Shown piece by piece: positions 1 through 8,133 of a DNA stretch of 22,500 bases. The stretch spans positions 33,829,183 through 33,851,682 of the forward strand of contig CM022671.1 in the NCBI GenBank assembly GCA_012295275.1, given 5' to 3'. Made by a program: the position numbers and the translations under genes. The DNA comes from Chrysomallon squamiferum. Lineage: Eukaryota > Mollusca > Gastropoda > Neomphalida > Peltospiridae. Every line of letters starts with the position of its first letter. Position 1 is the stretch's first letter. Below the pieces are notes generated by a model, which was not told the origin of the DNA, did not search any database, and saw nothing but the letters and a program-made list of their open reading frames with translations.

Positions 1-106
1 ATGTATGTATGCATGTATGTATGTATGTTTGTATGTATGTATGTATGCATGTATGTATGTATGTTTGTATGTATGTATGTATGAATGTATGCATGTATGT
101 ATGTAT
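1..106. repeat. (ATGT)n microsatellite, cut by the window edge
   Basis: Tetranucleotide array with scattered GCATG, GTTTG and GAATG variants. It runs into the left edge, so the full length is not visible. Confidence 0.95.
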
Positions 107-131
107 AAATATGTGTGAATGTATATATTAG

Positions 132-460
132 GTATATAAGTAGGTAGTATTTTTGCTCGCTTAATAACACAGAGCGTACTAGTTTTTTTAGTTCTGCAGT
201 AACAATCGAAATTTCTTCTTCGTCGCTGTACAAGTTCTAAAAACGAGCACAACGTCTTTGATGAAGATGCACACTGTCAATATTTGTCACGACGGGGACA
301 GATTGCGTCAAAAAGGTGCTACGTCACACACAGCCTAAACGTTCACAGATCGATGTCTCGCTGGTTCTCGTGGTACCGACGTCTCCGAGTTGGAGAGGTC
401 AGAGGTCAGAGGTCACACGGCTGGTACACGACGAGATTCGCTTTCTTGACACACGTTTAA
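132..460. other. Unique, CpG-containing non-coding block with regulatory-like motifs
   Basis: Between two microsatellites lies about 330 bp of complex sequence with more CpG than its surroundings. It holds TATATAAG (133-140), a CRE-like TACGTCA near 320 and the AGGTCA array at 396-415. No reading frame of note crosses it. It could be an enhancer or the promoter of a neighbour outside the window. Confidence 0.35.
396..415 (+). promoter_or_regulatory. Three AGGTCA half-sites spaced by one base (DR1-DR1)
   Basis: AGGTCA occurs at 396-401, 403-408 and 410-415, each separated by a single G. Two nuclear-receptor half-sites with 1-bp spacing form a DR1, the layout bound by HNF4 or by RXR heterodimers. 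It can also be described as a seven-base tandem repeat, so a slippage origin cannot be excluded. No gene is assigned to it. Confidence 0.4.
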
Positions 461-470
461 AATAGCTGGG

Positions 471-473
<3 letters not shown>

Positions 474-551
<78 letters not shown>
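474..551. repeat. (CT)n microsatellite
   Basis: Perfect dinucleotide array of about 78 bp. The Glu-Arg reading frames across it on the minus strand are artefacts. Confidence 0.95.
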
Positions 552-554
<3 letters not shown>

Positions 555-639
555 AAAACGTGTTGATGGTGATGGTTGAAATAGTATAGTAATATAACTA
601 CTAATAGTATTATGTATATGTTCATAGTGGTACTATTAC

Positions 640-857
640 TATTACTTCTAATCTTGATGCTACAGCTATTGATACTACGACTACTACTGCTACTACAACT
701 ACTACTACTACTACTATTATTATTATTATTATTAGTAGTAGTAGTAGTAGTAGTAGTAGTATTTTTGTTATTATGATTGTACTGCTATTACTACTATTAT
801 TGCTATTATTACTACTAATGTTGTGGTTGTTTATTTTATTTTATTTTATTTTATTTT
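640..857. repeat. Triplet-repeat block with inverted (ACT)n and (AGT)n, then (TTTTA)n
   Basis: (ACT)6 at 698-715, about six ATT units, then (AGT)9 at 734-760. ACT and AGT are reverse complements, so the block can fold into a stem of about 18 bp. Looser ACT/ATT/GCT triplets flank it and a short TTTTA array ends it near 857. Confidence 0.85.
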
Positions 858-1510
858 TTTGCTTGTTTGTTTGATCTGTTGTTTTTGAAGGTTTTTTTTT
901 TAAGTTTCTTTATTTCTTTCTTCTTTTCTTTCAGTTTTACTGTCTTTCTCCTTCTTTTTCTTTTCTTTTTTCTTTATTTTTATTTACATAAAAAATAAAT
1001 AAATAATAATAATAATTATAATAATCATTAAAATGATTATTATGTATCTTTGAGAAAAGCATCTTGTCTCTTCATCAAACTTACACTGTTAGAGAAAAAA
1101 CAGGCGTATTACCCAACAATCAACTTCTCCATAAGAAATTATCTCAAAACGTCACCTTAAACCGCACTTAAACCAGGATATAAACTTATTTATTTAAACT
1201 ATCAGAATTATGTCACGCTAGGCCCTCCTCTATTGTATAAATTTAATTAACAGTAGATTTAACATACACGATATACCAAGAGGTACACCATGACACAATT
1301 TCTCAGCATATTATCTAATCTCATCCAGCAGTCAGTTGATTACTTACGTACATAGATAAATAATTTAACTTTGAACTTCACCTAAGACAAAAAGTTGACC
1401 TCATTTGTGATAATCTTTGTTCTCGTTCGTCTTTGCAGGTGACTGAAATAAATTCCAACCAAGAAGTCAACCTCGTAGTGGCTAATAAAACGTTTCAACA
1501 TATTTTACCT
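858..1510. other. AT-rich sequence without a supported gene
   Basis: T-rich and CT-rich tract to about 975, short AAT repeats near 985-1040, then unique AT-rich DNA. No frame with plausible composition, length or splice context was found. Confidence 0.6.
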
Positions 1511-1618
1511 TTTTTTTTTTTTTTTAAACTATTATTTTATTTCATTTCATTATATTATATTATATTTTATTTTATTTTATTTTATTTTATTTTATTTTAT
1601 TTCATTTTATTTTATACA
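1511..1618. repeat. Poly-T plus (TTTTA)n array
   Basis: A T run near 1511-1525 is followed by TTATA and TTTTA pentanucleotide units to about 1616. The Phe/Leu/Tyr-rich translation across it is an artefact. Confidence 0.9.
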
Positions 1619-2140
1619 GGAACAAAGCCTACATGTATATTGTTGTTTTTGGGGGGGTTGGGGGGTTACGTTTTTTTTTTTTACTTTCTTGCGATTGATG
1701 GTTTCAATTTTTTTTCTTCAAATTTTTCTTCTCGCGGGATGTGTATGTCACGTCCATTACAGAACTGATATACGCCTTTTATTTATATCAGAGTCTATAC
1801 CTGCAAATCTGATTAAGTAATTCTCAGAGTTGTTAAGTCAATCAGTTTATCTCTCAAGTCTTGTTTCTAGATATGAGTCCCCTTGCGGGAATCGTTCCCA
1901 GTACCTACCAATCATCAGACCCAGATGTGTTTACTTATTGCGTCACTAAACTCGGTTGTTCCTGTTTTTCTTGTAAGCAGCTTAAATCCTAGAGAAACTA
2001 ATTACTTTAAGAGCGTCTTACTTAATAATATTTCATGTCAAGTGACAGTTTCCGAATGTCGCCGACAATTTACGAAAGAAATCGTGAGTTACAAATGTGC
2101 AGCAAGTGACGCAAAGCTCAGTGCGTTGTTGACCTAATAA
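1619..2140. other. Unique sequence; weak open frame only
   Basis: Includes G and T homopolymers at 1648-1682 and then about 400 bp of complex sequence. An 84-codon plus-strand frame (1883-2137) spans most of it with no repeats, but I recognise no domain and see no convincing splice or Kozak context. I do not call it a gene. Confidence 0.5.
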
Positions 2141-2169
2141 CTTGATTTATTTATTTATTTATTTATTCA

Positions 2170-2394
2170 TTTATTTTATTTAAGAATGAATAAAATTAAA
2201 TCAGTGACTTAATTATTTGACATAAACAAACGAACGAAGAATGAAACAGATTAATTAATTATAAGTAAATAGAAACAAATTTATTTATTTATTTTATTTT
2301 ATTTAAGAATGAATAAAATTAAATCGGTGACTTAATTATTTGACATAAACAAACGAACGAAGAATGAAACAGATTAATTAATTATAAGTAAATA
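2170..2394. repeat. Tandem duplication, period 123 bp
   Basis: Copy 1 (about 2170-2271) and copy 2 (about 2293-2394) share about 100 bp with a single visible difference (CAGTG versus CGGTG near 2203 and 2326). The copies are separated by TTTA-type repeats. Near-identity implies a recent duplication. Confidence 0.9.
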
Positions 2395-2880
2395 AAATAA
2401 ATTAATTAATTAAACGTTATAAATAAACAAATACACAAAGAAATAAAGAAATAAATAGATTAGCAATATAAAAACTAACAAAAAAAAGAAGAGAAAATAC
2501 AAATAATAATAAATAATAAATAATAAACAAAATAAATAAAATAAAATAAACAAAATAATAATAATAATAATAAAACCTAAAGGAAACCCAATATTACACA
2601 GATGATTTACTAAACGTAAAATCTGCACACATCAACAAAATGTTGGCAGTTGAAGAAGCCTTGTTGAAAATGAATCTAAGCGATTCACGCATCACTGAAT
2701 GTCAGTTATGTGACCTGTGTGCGCTCTCATGCTTCGTTGACCCAGTCTATCTGGAAGTTGTGACATATAAAATAAAAACACTTACTTCAACTCGTGCTGA
2801 GTAATATGCCATGTCTCTCTGATTTTTCAGATAAGTGAAAGAAAAAAAAAAAAAAAAAAATATTTTATTGGTCTGTCTAG
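2395..2880. other. AT-rich (AATA)n-like tract then unique sequence
   Basis: About 2395-2570 is decayed AAATA/AATAAT simple sequence. From 2580 to 2830 is complex DNA with no supported gene, ending in a 19-bp A run near 2842-2860. Confidence 0.6.
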
Positions 2881-2888
2881 TTATTCGT

Positions 2889-3032
2889 TGTGTGTGTGTG
2901 TGTGGAGGGTGAGTGTGTTTATAGAGCTATGTGTGTATATATATATGTGTGTGTGTGTATGCGTGTACTTAGGTATGTATGTATTAGTTTAAGTATACAT
3001 AGACATACATACATACATATATATATATATAT
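2889..3032. repeat. Compound (TG)n, (TA)n and (CATA)n microsatellite
   Basis: Mixed TG, TATG, CATA and TA units over about 145 bp, followed by a purine-rich AAAG tract to about 3112. Confidence 0.9.
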
Positions 3033-3119
3033 GCGCATATTATGTTTCTATATATCAATGAATGTAAAGAACAAAAAAAAAAACAAGAAAGAAAAGAAAA
3101 GAAAGAAAAAATCGTGTTT

Positions 3120-3538
3120 GTAGATAGAAGACGTAGCTGCATATAAAACACATTTCATGCGATGTTCTACTTCTCACATTTCAGTTTTATTGTACAGAAA
3201 TGAAACAAATACTCAAAAGAAAAGAAAAAACACCTACACGGGCCTGTGATAAATTCCTCACGGGGGGGGGTGTATGTCGGGTGTTAGGGGCAAAAATAAC
3301 AAACTTTTAAATTTTTCGTTACTCATGTTCTAGTTTATCTTTGGGTTTTTTTTCAAAAAGAACAACAAAATACGTGTATAAATAAAATGAAATAATTTTA
3401 TATACTTCCATTAAAAGTAATCGAAAAACATTGTTATTTTTATTATTTTCAAGTAATCACTTCTGAAAACAGTATTATTTGTAGTCAATCAATTATTTCA
3501 AAGAATAATACTAACTATATGTTTAAATAACAGAATAT

Positions 3539-3541
<3 letters not shown>
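3120..3541. other. Unique AT-rich sequence, no supported gene
   Basis: Contains a G run near 3261-3270 and otherwise AT-rich complex DNA. No reading frame of note. Confidence 0.55.

Positions 3542-3629
<88 letters not shown>
3542..3629. repeat. (CT)n microsatellite
   Basis: Perfect dinucleotide array of about 88 bp. Confidence 0.95.
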
Positions 3630-3631
<2 letters not shown>

Positions 3632-4440
3632 TACATTCATTAATATAAAAAATACATTTCTTTATCTCTTTACAGATACATCTGAAAGTAAAAACATAAT
3701 TAATCTGTTCTAAATTTCGAATTAATAATCAAATACTGGACTGTTTCTCTGTCGTTCTTCTCTCTATCATAGTGTCACGCGCAAGTGACTGGGCGGATCT
3801 ACGTAATCACGACAGTGACAAAACGTGTTGCTAGATCAAATGAACAACACGACAAATTTCATGACTCAGAAATCTGTGCGAAACACGATAGCCTCTCGTT
3901 TCAAGGATTTCAGTTCCCGGCGTCCCAAATAGAAATTTCATTTTCGGAGAGACCAAGTTTGAAAATGAATACCTCATTGGAAAATCACAACAGTTATGTA
4001 GTGTAGGACAATGATCTGTCTATTCATCATTACAAAATGAATCGCAAAACAGCTGTGTGCATATTTCATCGTAATACTGTAAAGATTTGTGAAACATTTC
4101 CATTTATTTGATCATGGTAATGATTTACAGTTTTATATATATTACCATGATAATGATTTGCAATAGTTCTAAATATTTCATCATAACAATGATCTGAGAT
4201 ATACAAAATATTATCTACATATAATCACGTAATATGGTAATGTTAAACGTTATGATAATAAAATCTATTAATATATATAGTTATGTAATATGATAGTGTT
4301 AAATGTTAATACTTCTTAATTCAATAATATAAGTAAAACACGACTGAAAGATACTAAGAGTATGGAATGGCTTCATGTAATTAAACATACATAAAATTAT
4401 CACATATGAATTAATTTTTTGATTAGTTCATTGATATTAG
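3630..4440. other. Unique AT-rich sequence downstream of the KLF gene, with small repeats
   Basis: A 73-codon frame (3785-4006, plus) has ordinary composition but no recognisable domain. An 11-bp perfect inverted repeat lies at 4111-4121 and 4141-4151. A 24-bp imperfect direct repeat with 56-bp period starts at 4229 and 4285 (3 differences). Confidence 0.55.
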
Positions 4441-4461
4441 GCTGCCATCTGAAGGACGATA

Positions 4462-4467
4462 TTTATT
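4462..4467 (-). terminator. Candidate poly(A) signal AATAAA
   Basis: The plus strand TTTATT here gives AATAAA on the minus strand, about 300 nt after the KLF stop codon. It is the first exact AATAAA after the stop. No strong GU-rich element is obvious after it, and another AATAAA occurs at 4108-4103, so an alternative longer 3' end is possible. Confidence 0.45.
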
Positions 4468-4578
4468 TCTTTCTTTTTTTTCAGTTTCAATTTTTACTAT
4501 ATTTCTTTTGAGACAGCGAAATGAAATTTGTTCTAATTTAAATGTTAGATGTACATATGATAATAATAAAATAATATA

Positions 4579-4587
4579 AATAAATAA
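4579..4587 (-). promoter_or_regulatory. AU-rich element nonamer in the KLF 3' UTR
   Basis: The transcript would read UUAUUUAUU here, the nonamer core of AU-rich instability elements, with overlapping AUUUA pentamers. AREs are common in short-lived transcription-factor mRNAs. The flank is itself AT-repeat-like, so chance occurrence is plausible. Confidence 0.3.
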
Positions 4588-4652
4588 TAATATATTAAAA
4601 TATTATTTCAAAATGACTTAAATCTAATTTTGATTTTTCACTCACACATAAA

Positions 4653-4654
<2 letters not shown>

Positions 4655-4729
<75 letters not shown>
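4655..4729. repeat. (CT)n microsatellite within the KLF 3' UTR
   Basis: Perfect dinucleotide array of about 75 bp, beginning about 40 nt after the KLF stop codon. It would appear as (GA)n in the mRNA. Confidence 0.95.
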
Positions 4730-4732
<3 letters not shown>

Positions 4733-4768
4733 ATGATAACTGTAAAAAGTTTGTATATTTTTATGTCT

Positions 4769-5971
4769 CTACCTTTTCCTGTGCACTTTGAGATGTTTTG
4801 AAAGATGGTCCGATCTTGAAAATCTTTTTTCACAAATCTTGCACTGATACGGTTTAATCCCTGAATGTGAACGTTTATGCCTAGCGAGCTCGTCGGAACG
4901 GGAAAAGCGCCACCCGCAACCCGGCCACGTGCACTCGAAAGGTTTCTCGCCCGTGTGCCGTCTAAGATGTGCTTTCAGGTGCGAGCTTTTGCTGTACACT
5001 TTGTTGCAGTTGGCGTAGGTGCAGTGATAGATTTTTTCATCCGCCTTTTCCTTCGAACTGCCAGACTTCACCGGGCTCGATTTAATAGTCCTCATTCGCA
5101 CATCGTCGAAATGGCGAGTCTGGTTCAGTAAAGAATTGGAAGAGTTGCTGCTTAGAATGCGCCTTCCTGGGTTCGCGGCCATCTTGGCATTTCCGAGAAC
5201 AGTCGAAGAATGCTTCGGAAACGAATCGCCTGGAAAAACGCTGCATTCTTGTGACGTCGATTTGCTTGCGTAACTGTGCATCAGATTTTGAAGACCAACA
5301 CCCAAGACCACAAACTCGTTGTTGTTGTTGTTGTTGTTGGTCGTGGTGGCGGTGGTGGTGATGGTGTTAGTGTTGGTTGCAGTTGATAATGTGGTGCCAG
5401 CTGTGTTGCTGGTGGCGGTGTTGACGCCGATGGTGCTGTTGTTCTGGTTGTGGAATGCAATGTCCGATGAAAAAGCAGAGCAGTCTGGAACGGAATATAA
5501 ATCTTTGTCTCCAAAAGTCAAAGAATTGTAAAAAGAACTGTTCTGGGTGGCTGACACCTGAGGGTTGGTGCGGACGTTATTTGTAACAGAAGCACGAACT
5601 GAGTGAGGATGGATGGAAGGAATATCACTGAAATTGTCGGGAATAAAATTATTACTACTACTACTACTACCGTTATTAATATTAGTATCATTATTACAGC
5701 TACCGACGTTGTTGTAGTTGTTCTTACCTCCAGGCACATCACCAGCACCACAGACGTCGGAAGCTTTCTCCACGGCGTCAGCAAGTCCTTGAGAAAAGAG
5801 ATACTCTAAGTAAAAATCATCGTCCAAGCTGTCCATACTCCACACGCTCGCCGGACTGTGACTGCGAAAATCATCGAAACTCGAATCACTTTCCTCGCCG
5901 GCTGAGTTGAGCCGCTGCAGCGTAAACTGTTCCCTCTCCAACGACGACACGAGAGGCAGAAAATCCTCCAT
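4769..5971 (-). CDS. KLF15: Krueppel-like factor, KLF15-like C2H2 zinc-finger transcription factor
   Basis: Predicted nuclear, sequence-specific transcription factor of 400 residues. Three C-terminal zinc fingers sit at about residues 317-339, 347-369 (both C-X4-C-X12-H-X3-H) and 377-397 (C-X2-C-X12-H-X3-H), joined by TGEKPFE and SGIKPYQ linkers. This is the spacing of the SP/KLF family. Recognition helices RSDELAR in finger 2 and RSDHLSK in finger 3 predict binding to GC or CACCC boxes. Finger features such as [39 protein letters not shown] and [10 protein letters not shown] match KLF15 better than KLF6/7 or KLF1/2/4 as I recall them. An acidic-hydrophobic stretch at residues 50-67 ([13 protein letters not shown]) resembles the N-terminal LDFLLSQ region of vertebrate KLF15. 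The middle is Ser/Asn/Thr-rich and disordered, with an Asn7 run at 212-218. Length is close to human KLF15 (about 416). The start at 5971 is the first ATG in frame, with A at -3 and G at +4. The frame is open upstream only through GTG and low-complexity UTR. KLF15 in vertebrates regulates metabolic genes; the role here is unknown. KLF assignment is very sure, the KLF15 subtype fairly sure. Confidence 0.9.
   Translation of the reverse strand: MEDFLPLVSSLEREQFTLQRLNSAGEESDSSFDDFRSHSPASVWSMDSLDDDFYLEYLFSQGLADAVEKASDVCGAGDVPGGKNNYNNVGSCNNDTNINNGSSSSSNNFIPDNFSDIPSIHPHSVRASVTNNVRTNPQVSATQNSSFYNSLTFGDKDLYSVPDCSAFSSDIAFHNQNNSTIGVNTATSNTAGTTLSTATNTNTITTTATTTNNNNNNNEFVVLGVGLQNLMHSYASKSTSQECSVFPGDSFPKHSSTVLGNAKMAANPGRRILSSNSSNSLLNQTRHFDDVRMRTIKSSPVKSGSSKEKADEKIYHCTYANCNKVYSKSSHLKAHLRRHTGEKPFECTWPGCGWRFSRSDELARHKRSHSGIKPYQCKICEKRFSRSDHLSKHLKVHRKR
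4781..5023 (-). other. Three-finger C2H2 DNA-binding domain of the KLF protein
   Basis: The span encodes residues 317-397 of the KLF-like protein. All twelve zinc ligands (two Cys and two His per finger) are present and no stop or frameshift interrupts it, so the domain looks functional. Only three residues (RKR) follow the last His, so the protein ends almost flush with finger 3; vertebrate KLF15 has a longer tail. The DNA here is clearly richer in G+C than its surroundings, as expected for constrained coding sequence in an AT-rich genome. Confidence 0.93.
5318..5338 (-). repeat. Coding (AAC)7 microsatellite giving an Asn7 run
   Basis: Seven consecutive AAC codons encode residues 212-218 of the KLF-like protein, at the end of a Thr/Asn-rich stretch (about 184-218). 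Similar short AGT (Ser) runs occur around 5654-5668. These are in-frame trinucleotide tracts, so length changes would keep the frame. They lie in the predicted disordered linker between the N-terminal acidic motif and the zinc fingers. Confidence 0.8.
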
Positions 5972-6181
5972 CCTCACAGTGTCCAGCAACTCTCTTAACC
6001 ACGCGATATCCAGTGTGACGGTTAATTTTAAACTCTCTTCCCTTTCCCAGAAGAAGAAGAAGAGGGCTTCGAGAGATAAAGAGAGAGAGCAACAAACAAC
6101 AACAACAAAAAAAAAAAAAATCCCAAACCAGCTGACAAACACAGTCCAAACAACTTCGCCTTACAAACAGTCGGGTGATGC
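5972..6181 (-). other. Predicted 5' UTR of the KLF gene
   Basis: Between the expected TATA-directed start (about 6180) and the CDS there is no ATG on the minus strand, so the CDS ATG would be the first one met by a scanning ribosome. An in-frame TAA at 6163-6161 closes the frame upstream. The UTR contains a T run (about 6121-6108), a short GTT tract and a CTT tract, all translating to low-complexity Phe/Val/Leu if read through. This argues against a longer N terminus. The exact start site is inferred from TATA spacing. Confidence 0.55.
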
Positions 6182-6203
6182 AGGGATATCCCTCGACCGC
6201 CTC

Positions 6204-6211
6204 TATTTATA
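6204..6211 (-). promoter_or_regulatory. TATA box of the KLF gene
   Basis: The minus strand reads TATAAATA inside CTATAAATAG, a canonical TATA box, about 235 bp upstream of the start codon. It predicts transcription start near 6180. Its orientation and spacing match an inverted CCAAT box further upstream and the gene downstream. Confidence 0.65.
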
Positions 6212-6253
6212 GATAATAAATTAACGGCACAGCACGGCTCGTTTCCAGTCGCG

Positions 6254-6258
6254 ATTGG
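6254..6258 (-). promoter_or_regulatory. CCAAT box (NF-Y type) upstream of the TATA box
   Basis: The plus strand reads GCGATTGGTCG, so the minus strand carries GACCAATCGC. It is about 45 bp upstream of the TATA box and so about 75 bp upstream of the predicted start, the usual place for an NF-Y site. It is an exact CCAAT core; function is inferred from position. Confidence 0.5.
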
Positions 6259-6286
6259 TCGAAGGCAAGTCTCGACTGACTAGGAT

Positions 6287-6330
6287 CCCCCCCCTCTCTC
6301 TCTCTCTGTTTCTCTGTTACTCTCTTTCAC
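6287..6330 (-). promoter_or_regulatory. Short G-run and GAGA-rich tract at the distal edge of the KLF promoter
   Basis: On the minus strand this is a GAGA-rich tract followed by a run of eight G (6294-6287), about 110-150 bp upstream of the predicted start. Such tracts can bind GAGA-type or SP/KLF-type factors, and a G-run could allow autoregulation by a KLF. In this repeat-rich genome it may equally be just a short microsatellite. Confidence 0.25.
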
Positions 6331-6399
6331 CCGTGATACCGGATTACTCGAGTAGAAATTTGAGAATATAACCTCTCGATTGTAACTTCAGACGGCTTC

Positions 6400-6407
6400 A
6401 TTTGCAT
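6400..6407. promoter_or_regulatory. Octamer-like POU motif ATTTGCAT upstream of KLF
   Basis: An exact ATTTGCAT octamer lies about 220 bp upstream of the predicted KLF start, in sequence of higher complexity and CpG content than the surrounding repeats. POU-domain factors bind this motif. A single 8-mer may occur by chance in AT-rich DNA. Confidence 0.25.
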
Positions 6408-6619
6408 ACAATTCAGTGGTCTTATACTTCAGAATTCACTGAGCGACTGCACGTTTGAAGTGTCGTCTGCCACTCTCGACACGCGTTCACGCATCCCACG
6501 TAGTCACAGTTCTATTTTTTTCTCGTCACTGTTCACGCAAAATCTGCGGCGTGACTCTGTCCCGTTTAACTGTCACACTTCAGTAGAGACAAGAACTAGA
6601 CGAGGAAGAAAATCTTCTT

Positions 6620-6755
6620 TTCTTTTTTTTTTGCTGAGCAATAATTCGTTTATGTACCTTTTATTATTATTCCTTTTTTATTATTTTTTTTTATTTTTTT
6701 TTTTTTATTTTAAGAATTAGTATTTTGTTTTTGTTTCCGTAATGTTTATTGTTCC

Positions 6756-6787
<32 letters not shown>

Positions 6788-7030
6788 CTCGTTTGTGGAG
6801 TTTGAAAATTCCTAGATTATTATTCCAAGTGTGTTAATTCTGGAGATAGAGATGTTAATATAACCTTTATTATAGTTATTAATTCCTGTCTTGAAAAACC
6901 TTCTTTAATAGTTATAATTATTATTGTATGTTTTTGTGGGTTGTTTTTTTTTTTTTTTGTTTTTTTGTTATTGTGGGGTTTTATTATTACTGTTTATTAT
7001 TTTTATTATTATTATTATTATTATTCCTTT
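6620..7030. repeat. T-rich low-complexity block with (ATT)n
   Basis: Includes a 30-bp T run at 6758-6787, further T runs near 6950 and an ATT array near 6995-7025. Confidence 0.85.
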
Positions 7031-7500
7031 TTCGGTTATTTTTCTAAGTAACCTTTTTCACTGAATTAATATTTGAATTCCAATTTCGCTTCTTTTACTG
7101 GGAAATAATTTCCATCACATTCCAGCTTTGCTTGATTTTCTTTGACTTCTGAATAACAGTTCTTTCTTTTTCACCGTATTTTTATTTCCTTTCTTTTCTT
7201 TTTCTATTTTCTCCTCTTGTTTTCAGAGCTTTTATCAAAAGTCAGTACATGATAACGTTTAGGCCACTTTAAAACGAATTAGGTAAAGCAAAGACATTTA
7301 TTTTCTCTCTGTCTCTCCTTGGTATAAATAATTCACAAGTTTCTAATAAATACTGACACAAATGAAACTGTTTTCCTCTGTTTAAGAATCTCTCAGCCTG
7401 CACTTTGTAATCCGTTTAGCCGACTTGTTCGCAGTAAGAGCAAACTGGAAAATAAAACTGAATTTGAGGCTGTTTGTACGTGATTGTTATAAATACTGGT
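7031..7500. other. Unique AT-rich sequence, no supported gene
   Basis: Complex sequence with pyrimidine-rich patches around 7160-7220. No credible reading frame. Confidence 0.5.
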
Positions 7501-7507
7501 GAATGTC

Positions 7508-7709
7508 ATAATAACAACAGCACTGATAATGATAATGAAAATAATGAAGATAATAACAATAATAACAATAACAGATTCACTCTAGATACACATTTTAGAG
7601 ACTCATATACTGATATATACATACATTCATATAATATACAAGTACACAACCGCACACACACACGCACACACGCACACACAAAAACACACACATATATATA
7701 TACACACAC
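7508..7709. repeat. (AATAAC/GATAAT)n and (CA)n microsatellites
   Basis: Decayed AAT/AAC/GAT triplets to about 7573, then CATA units and a CA-rich array at 7652-7709 with CG and TA interruptions. Confidence 0.85.
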
Positions 7710-7913
7710 GTTGTTACCGAAATGTTTAAAAGAGCTGTTATTTAAAGTATCGTGTTATATCCTGAATATATAAACGATTAATAACAATTTTATTGACAAC
7801 TAAATAATACTGCCGGCAACACAACTCTCAATTCAACAATAAAATTATCTAACTTTTCCTTTGTACATGATAATTTTATTACTTTCCTGGAGTATCAACT
7901 TCCTATCGTGCTA

Positions 7914-7982
7914 TACACATACATACATATATATATAAATATATTATACATACATGCATAGAAACATACTTACGTACATATA

Positions 7983-8081
<99 letters not shown>

Positions 8082-8133
8082 GTAGATAGACACAGAGAGA
8101 CAGACAGACAAATACATACATATACAAACATAC
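7914..8133. repeat. Compound (CATA)n, (TA)n, (GA)n, (GACA)n microsatellite
   Basis: CATA-like units lead into (TA)n at about 7986-8014, a perfect (GA)n at 8014-8078, then GATA/GACA units to about 8110 and CATA units. Confidence 0.95.

Larger units (their letters stand above)
4445..4768 (-). other. Predicted 3' UTR of the KLF gene
   Basis: The stop codon is TAG at 4771-4769. Downstream on the minus strand come about 40 nt of unique sequence, a (GA)n array (4729-4655), an AT-rich stretch with a UUAUUUAUU nonamer (4587-4579) and an AATAAA signal (4467-4462). The end near 4445 is inferred from the usual 10-30 nt spacing after the signal. Confidence 0.45.
6212..6600. other. KLF upstream flank, less AT-rich than its surroundings
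   Basis: Complex, CpG-containing sequence with few simple repeats, directly upstream of the KLF core promoter. An 86-codon plus-strand frame begins at 6460 but ends in T-rich junk and looks fortuitous. Most likely proximal regulatory DNA. Confidence 0.5.

Noticed and set aside
1883-2137. 84-codon plus-strand frame in unique sequence
   Set aside because: No family resemblance, no Kozak support and no clear splice context; this length is not rare by chance.
5629-5728. Possible small intron in the KLF frame (donor GAG|GTAAGAA near 5728, acceptor TTTCAG near 5629)
   Set aside because: The donor looks good, but joining it to that acceptor shifts the frame away from the zinc fingers. Reading straight through keeps one coherent frame to the stop.
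5972-6142. Extending the KLF protein upstream by 57 residues to a GTG at 6142
   Set aside because: The extension starts with GTG, not ATG, and translates poly-T, GTT and CTT tracts into low-complexity residues. An in-frame stop lies at 6163-6161 and the ATG at 5971 has a strong Kozak context.
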